Below, piece after piece: positions 15,819-23,100 of a stretch of 49,657 bases of DNA. How positions within the stretch are numbered: position 1 is the first letter of the stretch; every line of letters begins with the position of its first letter. The stretch comes from Leuconostoc miyukkimchii. Lineage in GTDB: Bacteria > Bacillota > Bacilli > Lactobacillales > Lactobacillaceae. Both the position numbers and the translations under genes were made by a program. The DNA lies in assembly GCF_019656055.1 (NCBI RefSeq), contig NZ_BPKY01000009.1:1-49657 (forward strand), given 5' to 3'. A model generated the notes under the pieces. The model was given only the letters and a program-made list of their open reading frames with translations, searched no databases and was not told where the DNA came from.

Positions 15819-17246
15819 TTAAAACTTCACTGCATTCTTATCTAACTGATAAACTGACGCCTGAACTTTCATATCATTCTCAGAAATAACGTTTAACTTG
15901 GCTCCGTCACTATAAAATCTTTCTGTGAAGGTTCTTTCCCCGTCATTAACGAATATTTCAATCGAACTGGTATCAACATATAAATGGAATTTTAACTGTT
16001 CACTTTTTGACAAAATTGCTTCGCGTTCAGGATCATCTCCCGAACGATTTAAAACGATTCTATTATTTCTCTTATCATATACAACTCTTAAAATTAAATT
16101 GTTTTCTTCATTTCTTAGTTCAAAACCGGCCTCATCATTATCTCCAACATTAAGATTTAATTTAGCCTCATAGTTTCTAGAATTAGAAACTATATTCTGA
16201 TTACCTTTAACCAGGTAATTCTTATTCAATAGTTCTCTGGTTCTTAATTTTTCTAATTCCTTAATTGGTTTCATTTTTAGAATTCCATCTTGATAAATCA
16301 ATTCTCGTGGAATAGTTAATGCTCCAGCCCAACCATCGGCACTTTCTGGCATTGGACTTTCCCACATATCCATCCAACCAATAACGATTCTTCGACCATC
16401 TGGGGTTAAGGTAGTCTGTGTTGCATAAAAATCATGTCCATTATCTAGTTCATTAAAATCTCCACGTTCAAAATTATTATCGTTATAACGATAATTACCT
16501 ACTAAATAACCTGTTTCATGAAGATTCTTAAAACGTCCTTTATCAGCCTCTATTCCTTGTGGCGACATTAGAAGAAAGTCATTATCTCCTAATCTAAAGA
16601 AATCTGGACATTCCCACATATAACCTTCTTTTTTTGTGTCTTTTGATTCTGCAACTGGACCTACTAAAATCCAATCAATTAAATTGTCCGATTTATAAAG
16701 TAATACTCGACCCATTTCTTGCTTATTTTGGCTTCCTAATATCAAATACCATTTTCCATTGTTATACCAGACTTTAGGATCACGAAAATGTTGAGTATTA
16801 TCTTCAGGCGCTTGAGATATAATCGGATTATTTTCATATTTTTCAAAATGGATCCCATCTTCACTAATTGCCAAATTTTGATTTTGCCAAAAATGATCCG
16901 AATCACCATCTCCATAATAATGATGGCCTGTATAAATCAAATACATCTTACCATTATAGACAACTGCACTTCCTGAGAAACAGCCATCTTCATCTTCTTT
17001 ATCTCCAGGAGTAAGTGCTATTGGCAAACTCTCCCAATGTACTAAATCCTTACTTCTAGCGTGTCCCCAATGCATTGGTCCCCATTTAGAATCATTAGGA
17101 TAATGCTGATAAAAAATATGATAATATCCTTGAAAATAACAAAAACCATTTGGATCATTAATCCATCCAGATGGTGCCATTATATGGTATCCCAATCTAT
17201 AACGTGTATTATTTAATTTTATCTTTTTACTTTCTACTTCTTGCAT
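15819..17246 (-). CDS. scrB: Sucrose-6-phosphate hydrolase / invertase, GH32
   Basis: 475 residues from the ATG at 17246, which has AAGGAG at good spacing; an ATG 11-12 codons upstream overlaps the permease end and has none. GH32 motifs are complete: WINDPNG with the nucleophile Asp (about 33-39), FRDPKVW (RDP, stabiliser) and WECPDFF (EC, acid/base). A C-terminal beta-sandwich follows (SSIEIFVNDGERTFTER). It splits sucrose or sucrose-6-phosphate to fructose and glucose (phosphate) in the cytosol. As the paired transporter is an MFS symporter, which brings in unphosphorylated sucrose, the true substrate may be free sucrose. Operon with the permease, 10 bases apart. Confidence 0.94.
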   Translation of the reverse strand: MQEVESKKIKLNNTRYRLGYHIMAPSGWINDPNGFCYFQGYYHIFYQHYPNDSKWGPMHWGHARSKDLVHWESLPIALTPGDKEDEDGCFSGSAVVYNGKMYLIYTGHHYYGDGDSDHFWQNQNLAISEDGIHFEKYENNPIISQAPEDNTQHFRDPKVWYNNGKWYLILGSQNKQEMGRVLLYKSDNLIDWILVGPVAESKDTKKEGYMWECPDFFRLGDNDFLLMSPQGIEADKGRFKNLHETGYLVGNYRYNDNNFERGDFNELDNGHDFYATQTTLTPDGRRIVIGWMDMWESPMPESADGWAGALTIPRELIYQDGILKMKPIKELEKLRTRELLNKNYLVKGNQNIVSNSRNYEAKLNLNVGDNDEAGFELRNEENNLILRVVYDKRNNRIVLNRSGDDPEREAILSKSEQLKFHLYVDTSSIEIFVNDGERTFTERFYSDGAKLNVISENDMKVQASVYQLDKNAVKF

Positions 17247-17256
17247 AAATTTCTCC

Positions 17257-18489
17257 TTAACTTTGAACATGAGCATCAATTGAATTTGTTTTAGTTATTT
17301 GTGAATCACCCTTTTTCAGAGTAAACACTGATATTACTGCAAAGACACAAACAAAAATACCAAGATATAAATAAGTTATTTTAAATCCGAGTGAATCATA
17401 CATTTTACCTACAAGTGAAGATAACCCAATCGTTCCGATCTGACCAAAAAACTGAAAACCAACCAAATATAGAATAGAGGATAATCTAGATTCAAAATTG
17501 GCATCTAAGTATTTAAATACAGAAACTAACATAATTGGCAATTCAAATGAGTGAATTAGTTTCATCATTGAAATTAAAATTGGTCCATCAACCAAACCTG
17601 ACCCCGTAATTCGAAATGCCATCAGAAATCCTGCTAGCAAAAGTGAATTACGAGCACCAATTTTATTAACAATCTTTGGTGCTAAAAACATCATTCCAGC
17701 TTCAAGAAAAACTTGGAATGAATTTAAATAACCAAACATTTGATTACCTAATTTTACTGTTGCAAATTGTTCTGCAAAATAACGTGGAAATTGTTGATCA
17801 TAAACCCCATAAACACATGTAATACCTAAAACAAAGATAACAAAGAACCAAAAATCCTTTAACTTAAATAAATTGAAAACATCTTTAACGGTAACTGAAT
17901 CAGCATTCTTAGCTTCAACATCAGTAACTTCAACCTTAGTAGTCAAAATAATTAGGAACATCACAATTGCCGCAATTGATGCGATCCAGAAATTATAACT
18001 AGGATTTATGTTAAATAATTGTCCCGCAAAAAATGTTGCTACGGCCCAACCTAATGAACCCCACATCCGAGCACGTCCATATTCAAAATCATATTTACGA
18101 CTGATTTTTTCAATATAAGATTCAACCGCACCACAAGAGGCCAAATATCCAACCCCTAGAAAAATTCCACCTACTATTGCTCCTATAACTACATTAAATT
18201 TTAATAATGGTCCATATACATAAATAAAAAATGGACCTGTGAAAATCAAAATACCGCTTAAATAAACTAGTAAATCTTTACGAGTACCTAACTTATCCGA
18301 AATATATCCATACAAAGGTTGCATTAACAAAGTGAAAGCTGCGTTAATTCCAAAAATAATCCCTGTTGCTTCACCATTTAAATGAATTTCTTGACCTAAC
18401 CAAATTGCAAACAATGAATAACAAGCTGACCAACTGACAAAGAAAAAGAAGAAAAAGGCACTAAGTCTAACATAAGTATTTTTACGCAT
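17257..18489 (-). CDS. MFS sugar:H+ symporter (LacY/CscB type), probable sucrose permease
   Basis: 410 residues with about 12 hydrophobic segments, starting with FFFFFFVSWSACYSLFAIWL. The stretch YGRARMWGSLGWAVATFFAG matches the LacY/CscB/RafB oligosaccharide:H+ symporter signature (GRARMFG...GWA in LacY), and YGYISDKLGTRK is the conserved loop between helices 2 and 3. It is co-transcribed with the invertase and faces a LacI regulator, so sucrose is the likely substrate; raffinose or another fructoside is possible. The promoter, operators and cre site lie just upstream. ATG start with GGAG ribosome site. Confidence 0.88.
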   Translation of the reverse strand: MRKNTYVRLSAFFFFFFVSWSACYSLFAIWLGQEIHLNGEATGIIFGINAAFTLLMQPLYGYISDKLGTRKDLLVYLSGILIFTGPFFIYVYGPLLKFNVVIGAIVGGIFLGVGYLASCGAVESYIEKISRKYDFEYGRARMWGSLGWAVATFFAGQLFNINPSYNFWIASIAAIVMFLIILTTKVEVTDVEAKNADSVTVKDVFNLFKLKDFWFFVIFVLGITCVYGVYDQQFPRYFAEQFATVKLGNQMFGYLNSFQVFLEAGMMFLAPKIVNKIGARNSLLLAGFLMAFRITGSGLVDGPILISMMKLIHSFELPIMLVSVFKYLDANFESRLSSILYLVGFQFFGQIGTIGLSSLVGKMYDSLGFKITYLYLGIFVCVFAVISVFTLKKGDSQITKTNSIDAHVQS

Positions 18490-18512
18490 TATTGATTACT
18501 CCTTATTTTGTG

Positions 18513-18598
18513 TTAACCGGTTGACATTTAATCATTAAAAAATAAGCACTTAACAAAGTTTATTGTAAGCGCTTTCATATTGTATGTCAACCGGTTAT
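18513..18598 (-). promoter_or_regulatory. Sucrose operon promoter with two LacI-type operators and a cre site
   Basis: On the minus strand -35 TTGACA (18585-18590) and -10 TACAAT (18562-18567) are 17 bases apart, a near-consensus promoter. Operator 2, TGTCAACCGGTTAT (18585-18598), covers the -35; operator 1, TTAACCGGTTGACA (18513-18526), lies about 70 bases downstream, so a loop is possible. The palindrome TGTAAGCGCTTTCA (18564-18577) is a consensus cre box overlapping -10. Predicted control: LacI repression plus CcpA carbon-catabolite repression. Confidence 0.88.
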
Positions 18599-18605
18599 CA
18601 AAAAT

Positions 18606-19583
18606 TTATACTGTCTTTCCTCTCCAAACCTTAACTGGAAGAACCTTATTTTCCCCAGCATCATTATTAGAAATCCTTGCTACTAGCATATTTACAGCTG
18701 TTTCTGCCATTCGATCAATGGGTTGAATAATTGTCGTTAAATTCGGTAATAAAATTCTTGTAGCTTCTGCTCCATCATAGCCCACTATTTTCAAGTCTTC
18801 AGGTACTTTGTAGCCCAAATCACCAGCAATATCAATGGCTTGAGCAGCATCCACATCATTAGAAATAAACATACCGTCAACATCTGGATGTTCTTTAAAA
18901 ATATTCTTTAGAAATTTAGCTTTTTGCTCATAACTAACATTGAAGTCGACTGTATAAGTTATTGGTTTTAAGCCATATTGAATCATAGTATCTTCATATG
19001 CTTGATATCTTTTTTGAGCTGGAGTTTGTAAAGTTTTTGGTCCATTTGTGTGGATAATCACCTTAGCACCATTTTTTATCAGTAATTCTGTAGCCATTTT
19101 ACCGCCCTGATAATTATCGGATGATACTACGGGAATATCATTATTCATAATTCTATCAATTGCAATAATGGGTAAATTAGCATTTTGATACTCCTTGATA
19201 CCTTGATTATGGGCTCCAACAATCAACCCATCGACTTGATGTGCCATTAGCTCTCTCAAATATAACTTTTCTTTTTCAGGATCATTCATAGAGTCACCAA
19301 GTAAAACTTTAAATCCTTTACTAAAAAGCTTTTTTTCCATAGTGGCAACCAATTGTCCAAAAAAGGGATTATTGACTGTTGGAAAAATCAACCCCACCAA
19401 TTTTGTTTCCTGCTTAAATAACTGTCTTGCCACAACATTAGGTTGGTAATTTAATTCATCCATCGCATCATGAACTTTTTTAATTGTTTTCTCACTCAAA
19501 TAACCCCGTTTATTCATCACCCTTGAAACGGTAGTTTTGGAAACTCCTGCTAATTTCGCTACATCATCTATTTTTGCTTTCAT
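18606..19583 (-). CDS. scrR: LacI-family sucrose operon repressor
   Basis: About 325 residues from the ATG at 19583; an ATG four codons upstream is also possible. The N-terminal helix-turn-helix KIDDVAKLAGVSKTTVSRVMN with the hinge YQPNVVARQLF is standard LacI. The periplasmic-binding-like core begins VGLIFPTVNNPFFGQLV and ends PIDRMAETAVNMLVARI. It should bind the AACCGGTT operators next door and respond to a sucrose-derived sugar. It has the same orientation as the permease but lies upstream of it, with its stop beside operator 2, so it has its own promoter. The symbol is by context. Confidence 0.9.
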   Translation of the reverse strand: MKAKIDDVAKLAGVSKTTVSRVMNKRGYLSEKTIKKVHDAMDELNYQPNVVARQLFKQETKLVGLIFPTVNNPFFGQLVATMEKKLFSKGFKVLLGDSMNDPEKEKLYLRELMAHQVDGLIVGAHNQGIKEYQNANLPIIAIDRIMNNDIPVVSSDNYQGGKMATELLIKNGAKVIIHTNGPKTLQTPAQKRYQAYEDTMIQYGLKPITYTVDFNVSYEQKAKFLKNIFKEHPDVDGMFISNDVDAAQAIDIAGDLGYKVPEDLKIVGYDGAEATRILLPNLTTIIQPIDRMAETAVNMLVARISNNDAGENKVLPVKVWRGKTV

Positions 19584-19690
19584 TATTTCACCCATTGGTT
19601 ATATAACTAATTTAATTATATCATGTTGTCTTGAAACAAATTTCTTCAACTTATGACAATAATTTAGTAATTTATTTTGATAAATTTAAT

Positions 19691-19796
19691 TTGACGTAAA
19701 AAAACAGAAAATAGTATCGTGTAATATATTGAAAACGATTACCTAAAAATTGAAGGAGAGATTACATTGCTAGTAGGAAGTATTGAGAGAGCGTAA
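19691..19796 (+). pseudogene. Promoter, cre site and 7-codon stump of a divergent fructokinase gene
   Basis: A -35-like TTGACG (19691) and -10-like TATCGT precede a cre-like box TGAAAACGATTACC (19730-19743), then GAAGGAGAG and a TTG start at 19767. The first codons read MLVGSIE, the usual beginning of LAB fructokinases (MLVGSIEAGGTKF), then RA and a stop at 19796; the rest of the gene is gone and IS1070 follows 15 bases on. Fructokinase is the normal partner of invertase in scr loci, so the locus has lost its third enzyme. Confidence 0.6.
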
Positions 19797-19811
19797 AATA
19801 TCTTGTGTAAA

Positions 19812-20840
19812 TGGTAGATTGTAAAATTAAACCGAACACTTGAATAAAAAAGCCGCAGCGCCTTTAATGGTAATTGTCCAAAACAACCATAAAGGAACTG
19901 CGACTCATGACTAGTTTATCATCTCAAGAACGTACTGTCATTCAAACTTTGCTGGAATTGAATTATTCGATTCGTGCCATTGCGCGCTTTATTAAACGCT
20001 CTCCTTCAACCGTTTCGATTGAAATTCATCAAGTTACACCCTATAAAGCTGAGGTTGCTCATGCGTTGGCATTGAAAAAACGTCATCTACGTGGTCGTCA
20101 TGACACGCTAACACCAGCTATCGCTGTCTTTTTGAATCACCACATTGGTATATTGAAGTGGTCACCAGAAACCGCTGCGCATGTTTTAGGGTTACCTTTC
20201 AAAACGATTTATAATTGGCTCAATGCTGGTCGACTCAAACTATCATTGGCTGATTTACCTGACAAAGGTATCCGTCAAAAGCGTCAATCTGATGGTAGAC
20301 GAAAAGTATTTGTGCATGGTCGTTCGATTGAAACGAGACCTGAAAGTGTGAAAGCACGACAAACCTTTGGACATTTTGAAGTTGACACCATGCAATCGGG
20401 TAAAAGACGTGGCGATGTGCTGGTGACAATTACTGAAAGACTAAGCCGGCAACATATCGTGAGACAGGTCACTGGGCGCAATAGTCAGGCAGTGACACCA
20501 GTCTTAATTCATTTTTTTCAAGGGATCAAAAATGCCAAGTCAATCACTGTTGATCGTGGGCGAGAATTTGCAAAATATAACGAAATCGAGCAAAAACTAG
20601 GCATTCCAGTCTATTTTGCGCACCCATATTCACCAGAAGAACGTGGGAGTAATGAGATATTAAATCGATACGTCCGTCGTTTTATACCGAAAGAACGCAA
20701 AATTGAAACAGTTAGCGCCAAAGAATTAGATCAAATTAATCATTGGATCAATGCGAGACCAATGAAAACACTCAACTGGCAATCACCACGAAAGGTTTTT
20801 CAGCAGTTTGCAGTGTTCGGTTAATTCTTGCAATCTACCA
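19812..20840 (+). mobile_element. Complete IS1070-like IS30-family element
   Basis: 1029 bp bounded by imperfect inverted repeats TGGTAGATTGTAAAATTAA (left) and TTAATTCTTGCAATCTACCA (right). One intact transposase fills it. Flanks are GTAAA on the left and TAAGT on the right, without an obvious target duplication. Two other partial copies form the ends of the window, and a diverged left end lies at 29227. The size and sequence fit IS1070 of Leuconostoc as I remember it. Confidence 0.92.
19907..20824 (+). CDS. IS30-family transposase
   Basis: 305 residues from the ATG at 19907 (AAAGGA upstream). An in-frame TTG at 19874 would add 11 residues but has no clear ribosome site. The N-terminal helix-turn-helix ELNYSIRAIARFIKRSPSTV binds the ends. 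The DDE catalytic residues are visible: Asp in HFEVDTM, Asp in ITVDRGREF and Glu in ERGSNEILNRYVRRF. No stop or frameshift, so the element may be active. Confidence 0.95.
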   Translation: MTSLSSQERTVIQTLLELNYSIRAIARFIKRSPSTVSIEIHQVTPYKAEVAHALALKKRHLRGRHDTLTPAIAVFLNHHIGILKWSPETAAHVLGLPFKTIYNWLNAGRLKLSLADLPDKGIRQKRQSDGRRKVFVHGRSIETRPESVKARQTFGHFEVDTMQSGKRRGDVLVTITERLSRQHIVRQVTGRNSQAVTPVLIHFFQGIKNAKSITVDRGREFAKYNEIEQKLGIPVYFAHPYSPEERGSNEILNRYVRRFIPKERKIETVSAKELDQINHWINARPMKTLNWQSPRKVFQQFAVFG

Positions 20841-20976
20841 TAAGTTAATTGTTTTTTAGCAGAAAAATTAAGTATAGTAATAATGGTAAGCGTTAATCTT
20901 GCTAGTTTTATGATTTTTTAAGATAATAATGTATGGGCGTATGGGCGTTCTAATTAAAATATAAGGGAGATTTTTT

Positions 20977-21345
20977 ATGTGGAAAGAATTTAGAGACTTT
21001 GCCTTTAAGGGAAATGTCGTCGATCTAGCAGTGGCTGTCATTATAGGTGGTGCTTTTGGATTAATTGTAAAATCATTGGTTAATGATATTATTATGCCAC
21101 TTGTGGGTATATTAATTGGAGGGATTGATATTTCTAAGATGGCTGTAAAAGTTGGAACAGCTACTGTAGCCTATGGATCATTCTTACAGACAATTATTAA
21201 CTTTTTGATTATTGCTTTTTCAATATTTATAATGGTTAAAGTATTTAACAAAGTAAATAAGAAACGTGTTGAAGAAAAAGTTGTTGAAGAAACCAATACA
21301 GAAAAATATTTGAAACAAATTACAGAAATTCTTGAGAAAAAATAA
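20977..21345 (+). CDS. mscL: Large-conductance mechanosensitive channel
   Basis: 122 residues. The N-terminus [28 protein letters not shown] with the first pore helix is diagnostic of MscL, followed by the short loop, the second membrane helix ([21 protein letters not shown]) and the charged C-terminal bundle. A homopentameric membrane pore that opens on osmotic downshock. AGGGAG ribosome site, ATG start. Monocistronic with its own terminator. It lies right behind IS1070, which may have brought or may influence its expression. Confidence 0.96.
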   Translation: MWKEFRDFAFKGNVVDLAVAVIIGGAFGLIVKSLVNDIIMPLVGILIGGIDISKMAVKVGTATVAYGSFLQTIINFLIIAFSIFIMVKVFNKVNKKRVEEKVVEETNTEKYLKQITEILEKK

Positions 21346-21427
21346 ATTGCAATTTTTAACATACGTACTGATACCTTATTATTTGGTGTTAGTACTTTTT
21401 ATTCTTTTGGATAATTACTTTCAATAA

Positions 21428-21460
21428 AAAAGGCCATTCTGGGGGAATGGCTTTTTTTTG
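21428..21460 (+). terminator. Terminator of mscL
   Basis: AAGGCCATTC-tgggg-GAATGGCTTTTTTTT, a strong hairpin with an eight-T tail, about 85 bases after the mscL stop. No gene is seen from here to 21586. Confidence 0.88.
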
Positions 21461-21586
21461 AGAGAATTTTTGAGAGAATAATTGATGAATAAAATTTATG
21501 GGAGAGAAGAGAATAGTCATCTAATTGACTATGTATTGAGTATAAAATAGCTAGATTAAATCTAGGCTAAATAATGGATGTAGTTA

Positions 21587-21676
21587 TTATTTATTTTTTT
21601 GTTCATCAGAATACCATAGATAGTTTGAAAGTGTATCGGTTATTAAACTGATTAAATCGACTAGCATTGAAAACAT
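21587..21676 (-). CDS. Small peptide of 29 aa, possibly amphipathic
   Basis: ATG with GAAAGG 6-8 bases upstream, 15 bases after the stop of the 61-residue gene, so probably in the same transcript. The 29 residues begin MFSMLVDLISLITDTLSNYL and end in a charged tail DEQKNK. The first 20 would form an amphipathic helix. It is too short for a family call; a small membrane-active or regulatory peptide is possible, as is chance. Positions are certain, reality is not. Confidence 0.35.
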   Translation of the reverse strand: MFSMLVDLISLITDTLSNYLWYSDEQKNK

Positions 21677-21691
21677 AAACTACCTTTCTTT

Positions 21692-21877
21692 TCAAATCAC
21701 AAATTCTTTGTTTTTAAGTAATTCTTTTTGTTTCTTACCAATGGCATAGGTGTAAATTTCCATTAAGACTTTTTTCTTATCAGGATCCTTTTCGTTTAAA
21801 GCATTGTCCATTAATACTTGTAAGTTGTTTTTTTCAGCTTCCAAAAACAACTCTTCAAAAATATTTTTATCAGCCAT
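21692..21877 (-). CDS. Conserved-looking small hypothetical protein (61 aa)
   Basis: ATG start with AAGGAG 8 bases upstream. The 61 residues are helical and charged (MADKNIFEELFLEAEKNNLQ at the start, a KKQKELLKNKEF end), no cysteine, no membrane segment. Not recognised. Small proteins of this sort are common beside origins and mob regions of LAB plasmids. A 29-codon frame follows it closely. Confidence 0.6.
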   Translation of the reverse strand: MADKNIFEELFLEAEKNNLQVLMDNALNEKDPDKKKVLMEIYTYAIGKKQKELLKNKEFVI

Positions 21878-21969
21878 AATTTAAGCTCCTTGTTGTCTTT
21901 AAAATGGTATCTAGTCTAATTATACTAATAAGCAAAATAATCCGTCAGCAAAACGAATAAAATGAGTTT

Positions 21970-22059
21970 AATGCGCACTTACACATAGAAAATTCTATGG
22001 TAGTCCGTATGACCTATTTTTTAGGTCAATGCGCACTTACACTCCACCAAGAAACTGGT
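21970..22059 (-). other. Tandem RSF1010/pIP501-type oriT-like site without a matching relaxase
   Basis: On the minus strand the 15-mer GTGTAAGTGCGCATT occurs twice (22042-22028 and 21984-21970). TAAGTGCG/C is the nick core of MOBQ relaxases (RSF1010, R1162, pIP501). Each copy has an inverted repeat just upstream, as in those oriTs: CATAGAA-tt-TTCTATG (21999-21984) before the second, and ACCA-gtttct-TGGT (22059-22046) before the first. A further hairpin, GACCTA...TAGGTC, lies between (22011-22027). The only relaxase in the window is MOBV, so this would work in trans with a helper. Confidence 0.6.
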
Positions 22060-22090
22060 TGATTAATTGCTAGAAAGCAGTGTGTCAGAA

Positions 22091-22211
22091 GTCGCTATAG
22101 GCGACAACTTAAAAACTATCAAAAATTCTTGTTGCGAGCATACTATGTGTGGCCACACATGAGGTGAAAACATATCAATATTGATATGCTTTTGTTTGGG
22201 AAATTCCCAAT
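22091..22211. other. Cluster of four palindromes
   Basis: GTCGC-tatag-GCGAC (22091-22105), ATGTGTGGCCACACAT (22145-22160, perfect 16-mer), CATATCAATATTGATATG (22171-22188, perfect 18-mer) and TTGGGAA-a-TTCCCAA (22197-22211) follow the oriT-like site closely. No gene is seen between 22060 and 22380. Possible roles are regulator binding sites or structures formed in transferred single-stranded DNA; I cannot tell which. Confidence 0.5.
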
Positions 22212-22396
22212 CCCTTTTTGAATTAAAATCAATTTTGATAAGCGGACGGTTGATGAACGAAAAATACTAACAAACAAAACGGACGCTATAAAAGTAACCT
22301 TAGAAGAAAATTATTGAAATAGTCAACAAAAATTAAATCTGTTATATTAGTTACCGAGGCGTTAAGATTAAGCGCCGTGAAGGGAGGTGGGTCTCC

Positions 22397-22504
22397 TTGA
22401 TACTATTAGTTAATGAATTGCAACTGCTCAACGCTGCATTATGGCAAATTTTTGTTGGCATAACGTTAATCTGGTTGCAAAAGTATTTCGACGATCGTCG
22501 TTAA
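22397..22504 (+). CDS. Fst-like type I toxin peptide (TA locus 1)
   Basis: 35 residues from a TTG start behind a very strong AGGGAGGTGG ribosome site. The sequence has a single hydrophobic span (LNAALWQIFVGITLIWLQKY) and a charged end FDDRR, as in Fst/Ldr and the Lpt toxin of lactobacilli. An extended -10 promoter TGTTATATT lies near 22350, and the mRNA starts with a hairpin GGCGTTAA...TTAAGCGCC (about 22357-22375), also a known Fst-mRNA feature. It would act at the membrane when not repressed by the facing antisense RNA. It stabilises the plasmid after loss. Confidence 0.85.
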   Translation: MILLVNELQLLNAALWQIFVGITLIWLQKYFDDRR

Positions 22505-22511
22505 TGCATGT

Positions 22512-22539
22512 GCCTCGTCCTGCCAGACGGGGTTTTTTT
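22512..22539 (+). terminator. Terminator of the type I toxin mRNA (TA 1)
   Basis: CCTCGTC-ctgcca-GACGGGG followed by seven T residues. The loop CTGCCA is complementary to the loop of the antitoxin terminator (TGGCAG), which would allow the two RNAs to kiss. Confidence 0.85.
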
Positions 22540-22544
22540 GTAAA

Positions 22545-22611
22545 ATAAAAGCTCGTCGCCTGCCAGCGATGAGCTCGAAAGGATTGGAATCTCCAAACCT
22601 ATTAGTTAATG
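22545..22611 (-). ncRNA. Antitoxin RNA of type I TA locus 1
   Basis: On the minus strand a promoter with -10 TATAAT (22619-22624) and -35 TTGCAT, 18 bases apart, predicts a start near 22611 and a terminator hairpin GCTCATCGC/GCGACGAGC with T-run (22574-22542). That gives an RNA of about 67 nt. Its 5' end is complementary to the 13-mer CTATTAGTTAATG that recurs in the toxin's translation start region (22403-22415 and 22599-22611), and a second short repeat TCTCC (22392-22396, 22590-22594) also matches. This is the DRa/DRb layout of the Fst RNAII family. Confidence 0.8.
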
Positions 22612-22735
22612 TACATATATTATAACGTAATTAGTTTGTTTTATGCAATTAACAGATATTTTAAGTCTTAATTTCAATAATTTATAGTGTATGATGATAG
22701 GTTTAAAATGGAAAATAGTTATGTATTATTTTTGT

Positions 22736-22874
22736 GCTTGTTCTAGGCGATCAACATCATTTGCTAGATCAAGGATATAATTTTCTTGCGATTTTCTGCC
22801 CCATATGAAGCCTACTAAAAATAAGCAAACCTTAGCTATAACTACAACTATAGCCGTAGTTATAGCTAATGAGC
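22736..22874 (-). other. Possible small membrane/coiled-coil peptide, start unclear
   Basis: An open frame ends at 22736 and reads upstream as DLANDVDRLEQAQK, RKSQENYIL and a hydrophobic AIVVVIAKVCLFLVGFIWG. It begins right after the stop of an integrase remnant and has no ATG/GTG/TTG with a ribosome site, so its 5' end was probably replaced by the integrase fragment. Between 22625 and 22735 I see nothing else. Confidence 0.3.
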
Positions 22875-22990
22875 TTAACCAAAATCAATTTGATTCAACA
22901 TAGTCTCACGGCTGGCTTGATCTAAACCAAGGTAAGCCAGTGTCATGGCCGCACTAGAATGATTCAATAAGTGCATGACTAAGCCAATAT
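22875..22990 (-). pseudogene. Tyrosine recombinase C-terminal fragment
   Basis: The minus strand reads NIGLVMHLLNHSSAAMTLAY and LGLDQASRETMLNQIDFG, the same C-terminus as the integrase at 28555-29142 with three residues changed, including the conserved His and catalytic Tyr region. Everything N-terminal is missing. It is a scar of recombination between two such genes or elements. Confidence 0.85.
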
Positions 22991-23023
22991 TATAATATTT
23001 TTACTTATTTAGAACTATTTTAT

Positions 23024-23045
23024 AAACTTGATGGACGTCAAGTTT
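23024..23045. promoter_or_regulatory. FNR/Crp-type box upstream of the P-ATPase operon
   Basis: Perfect palindrome AAACTTGA-tggacg-TCAAGTTT containing TTGAT-N4-GTCAA, close to the FNR consensus TTGAT-N4-ATCAA. It lies 55-75 bases before the ATPase start. The fourth gene of the operon codes for a Crp/Fnr-family protein, so autoregulation is likely (inference). Confidence 0.72.
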
Positions 23046-23100
23046 ATATTTCCCAAAAGTTAATACACTTTAGTTGAACTAAAATTAAGGGAGAAATCAT

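Noticed and set aside
19809..20843. Target-site duplication around the full IS1070 copy
   Set aside because: The flanking bases (GTAAA / TAAGT) do not give a convincing direct repeat.
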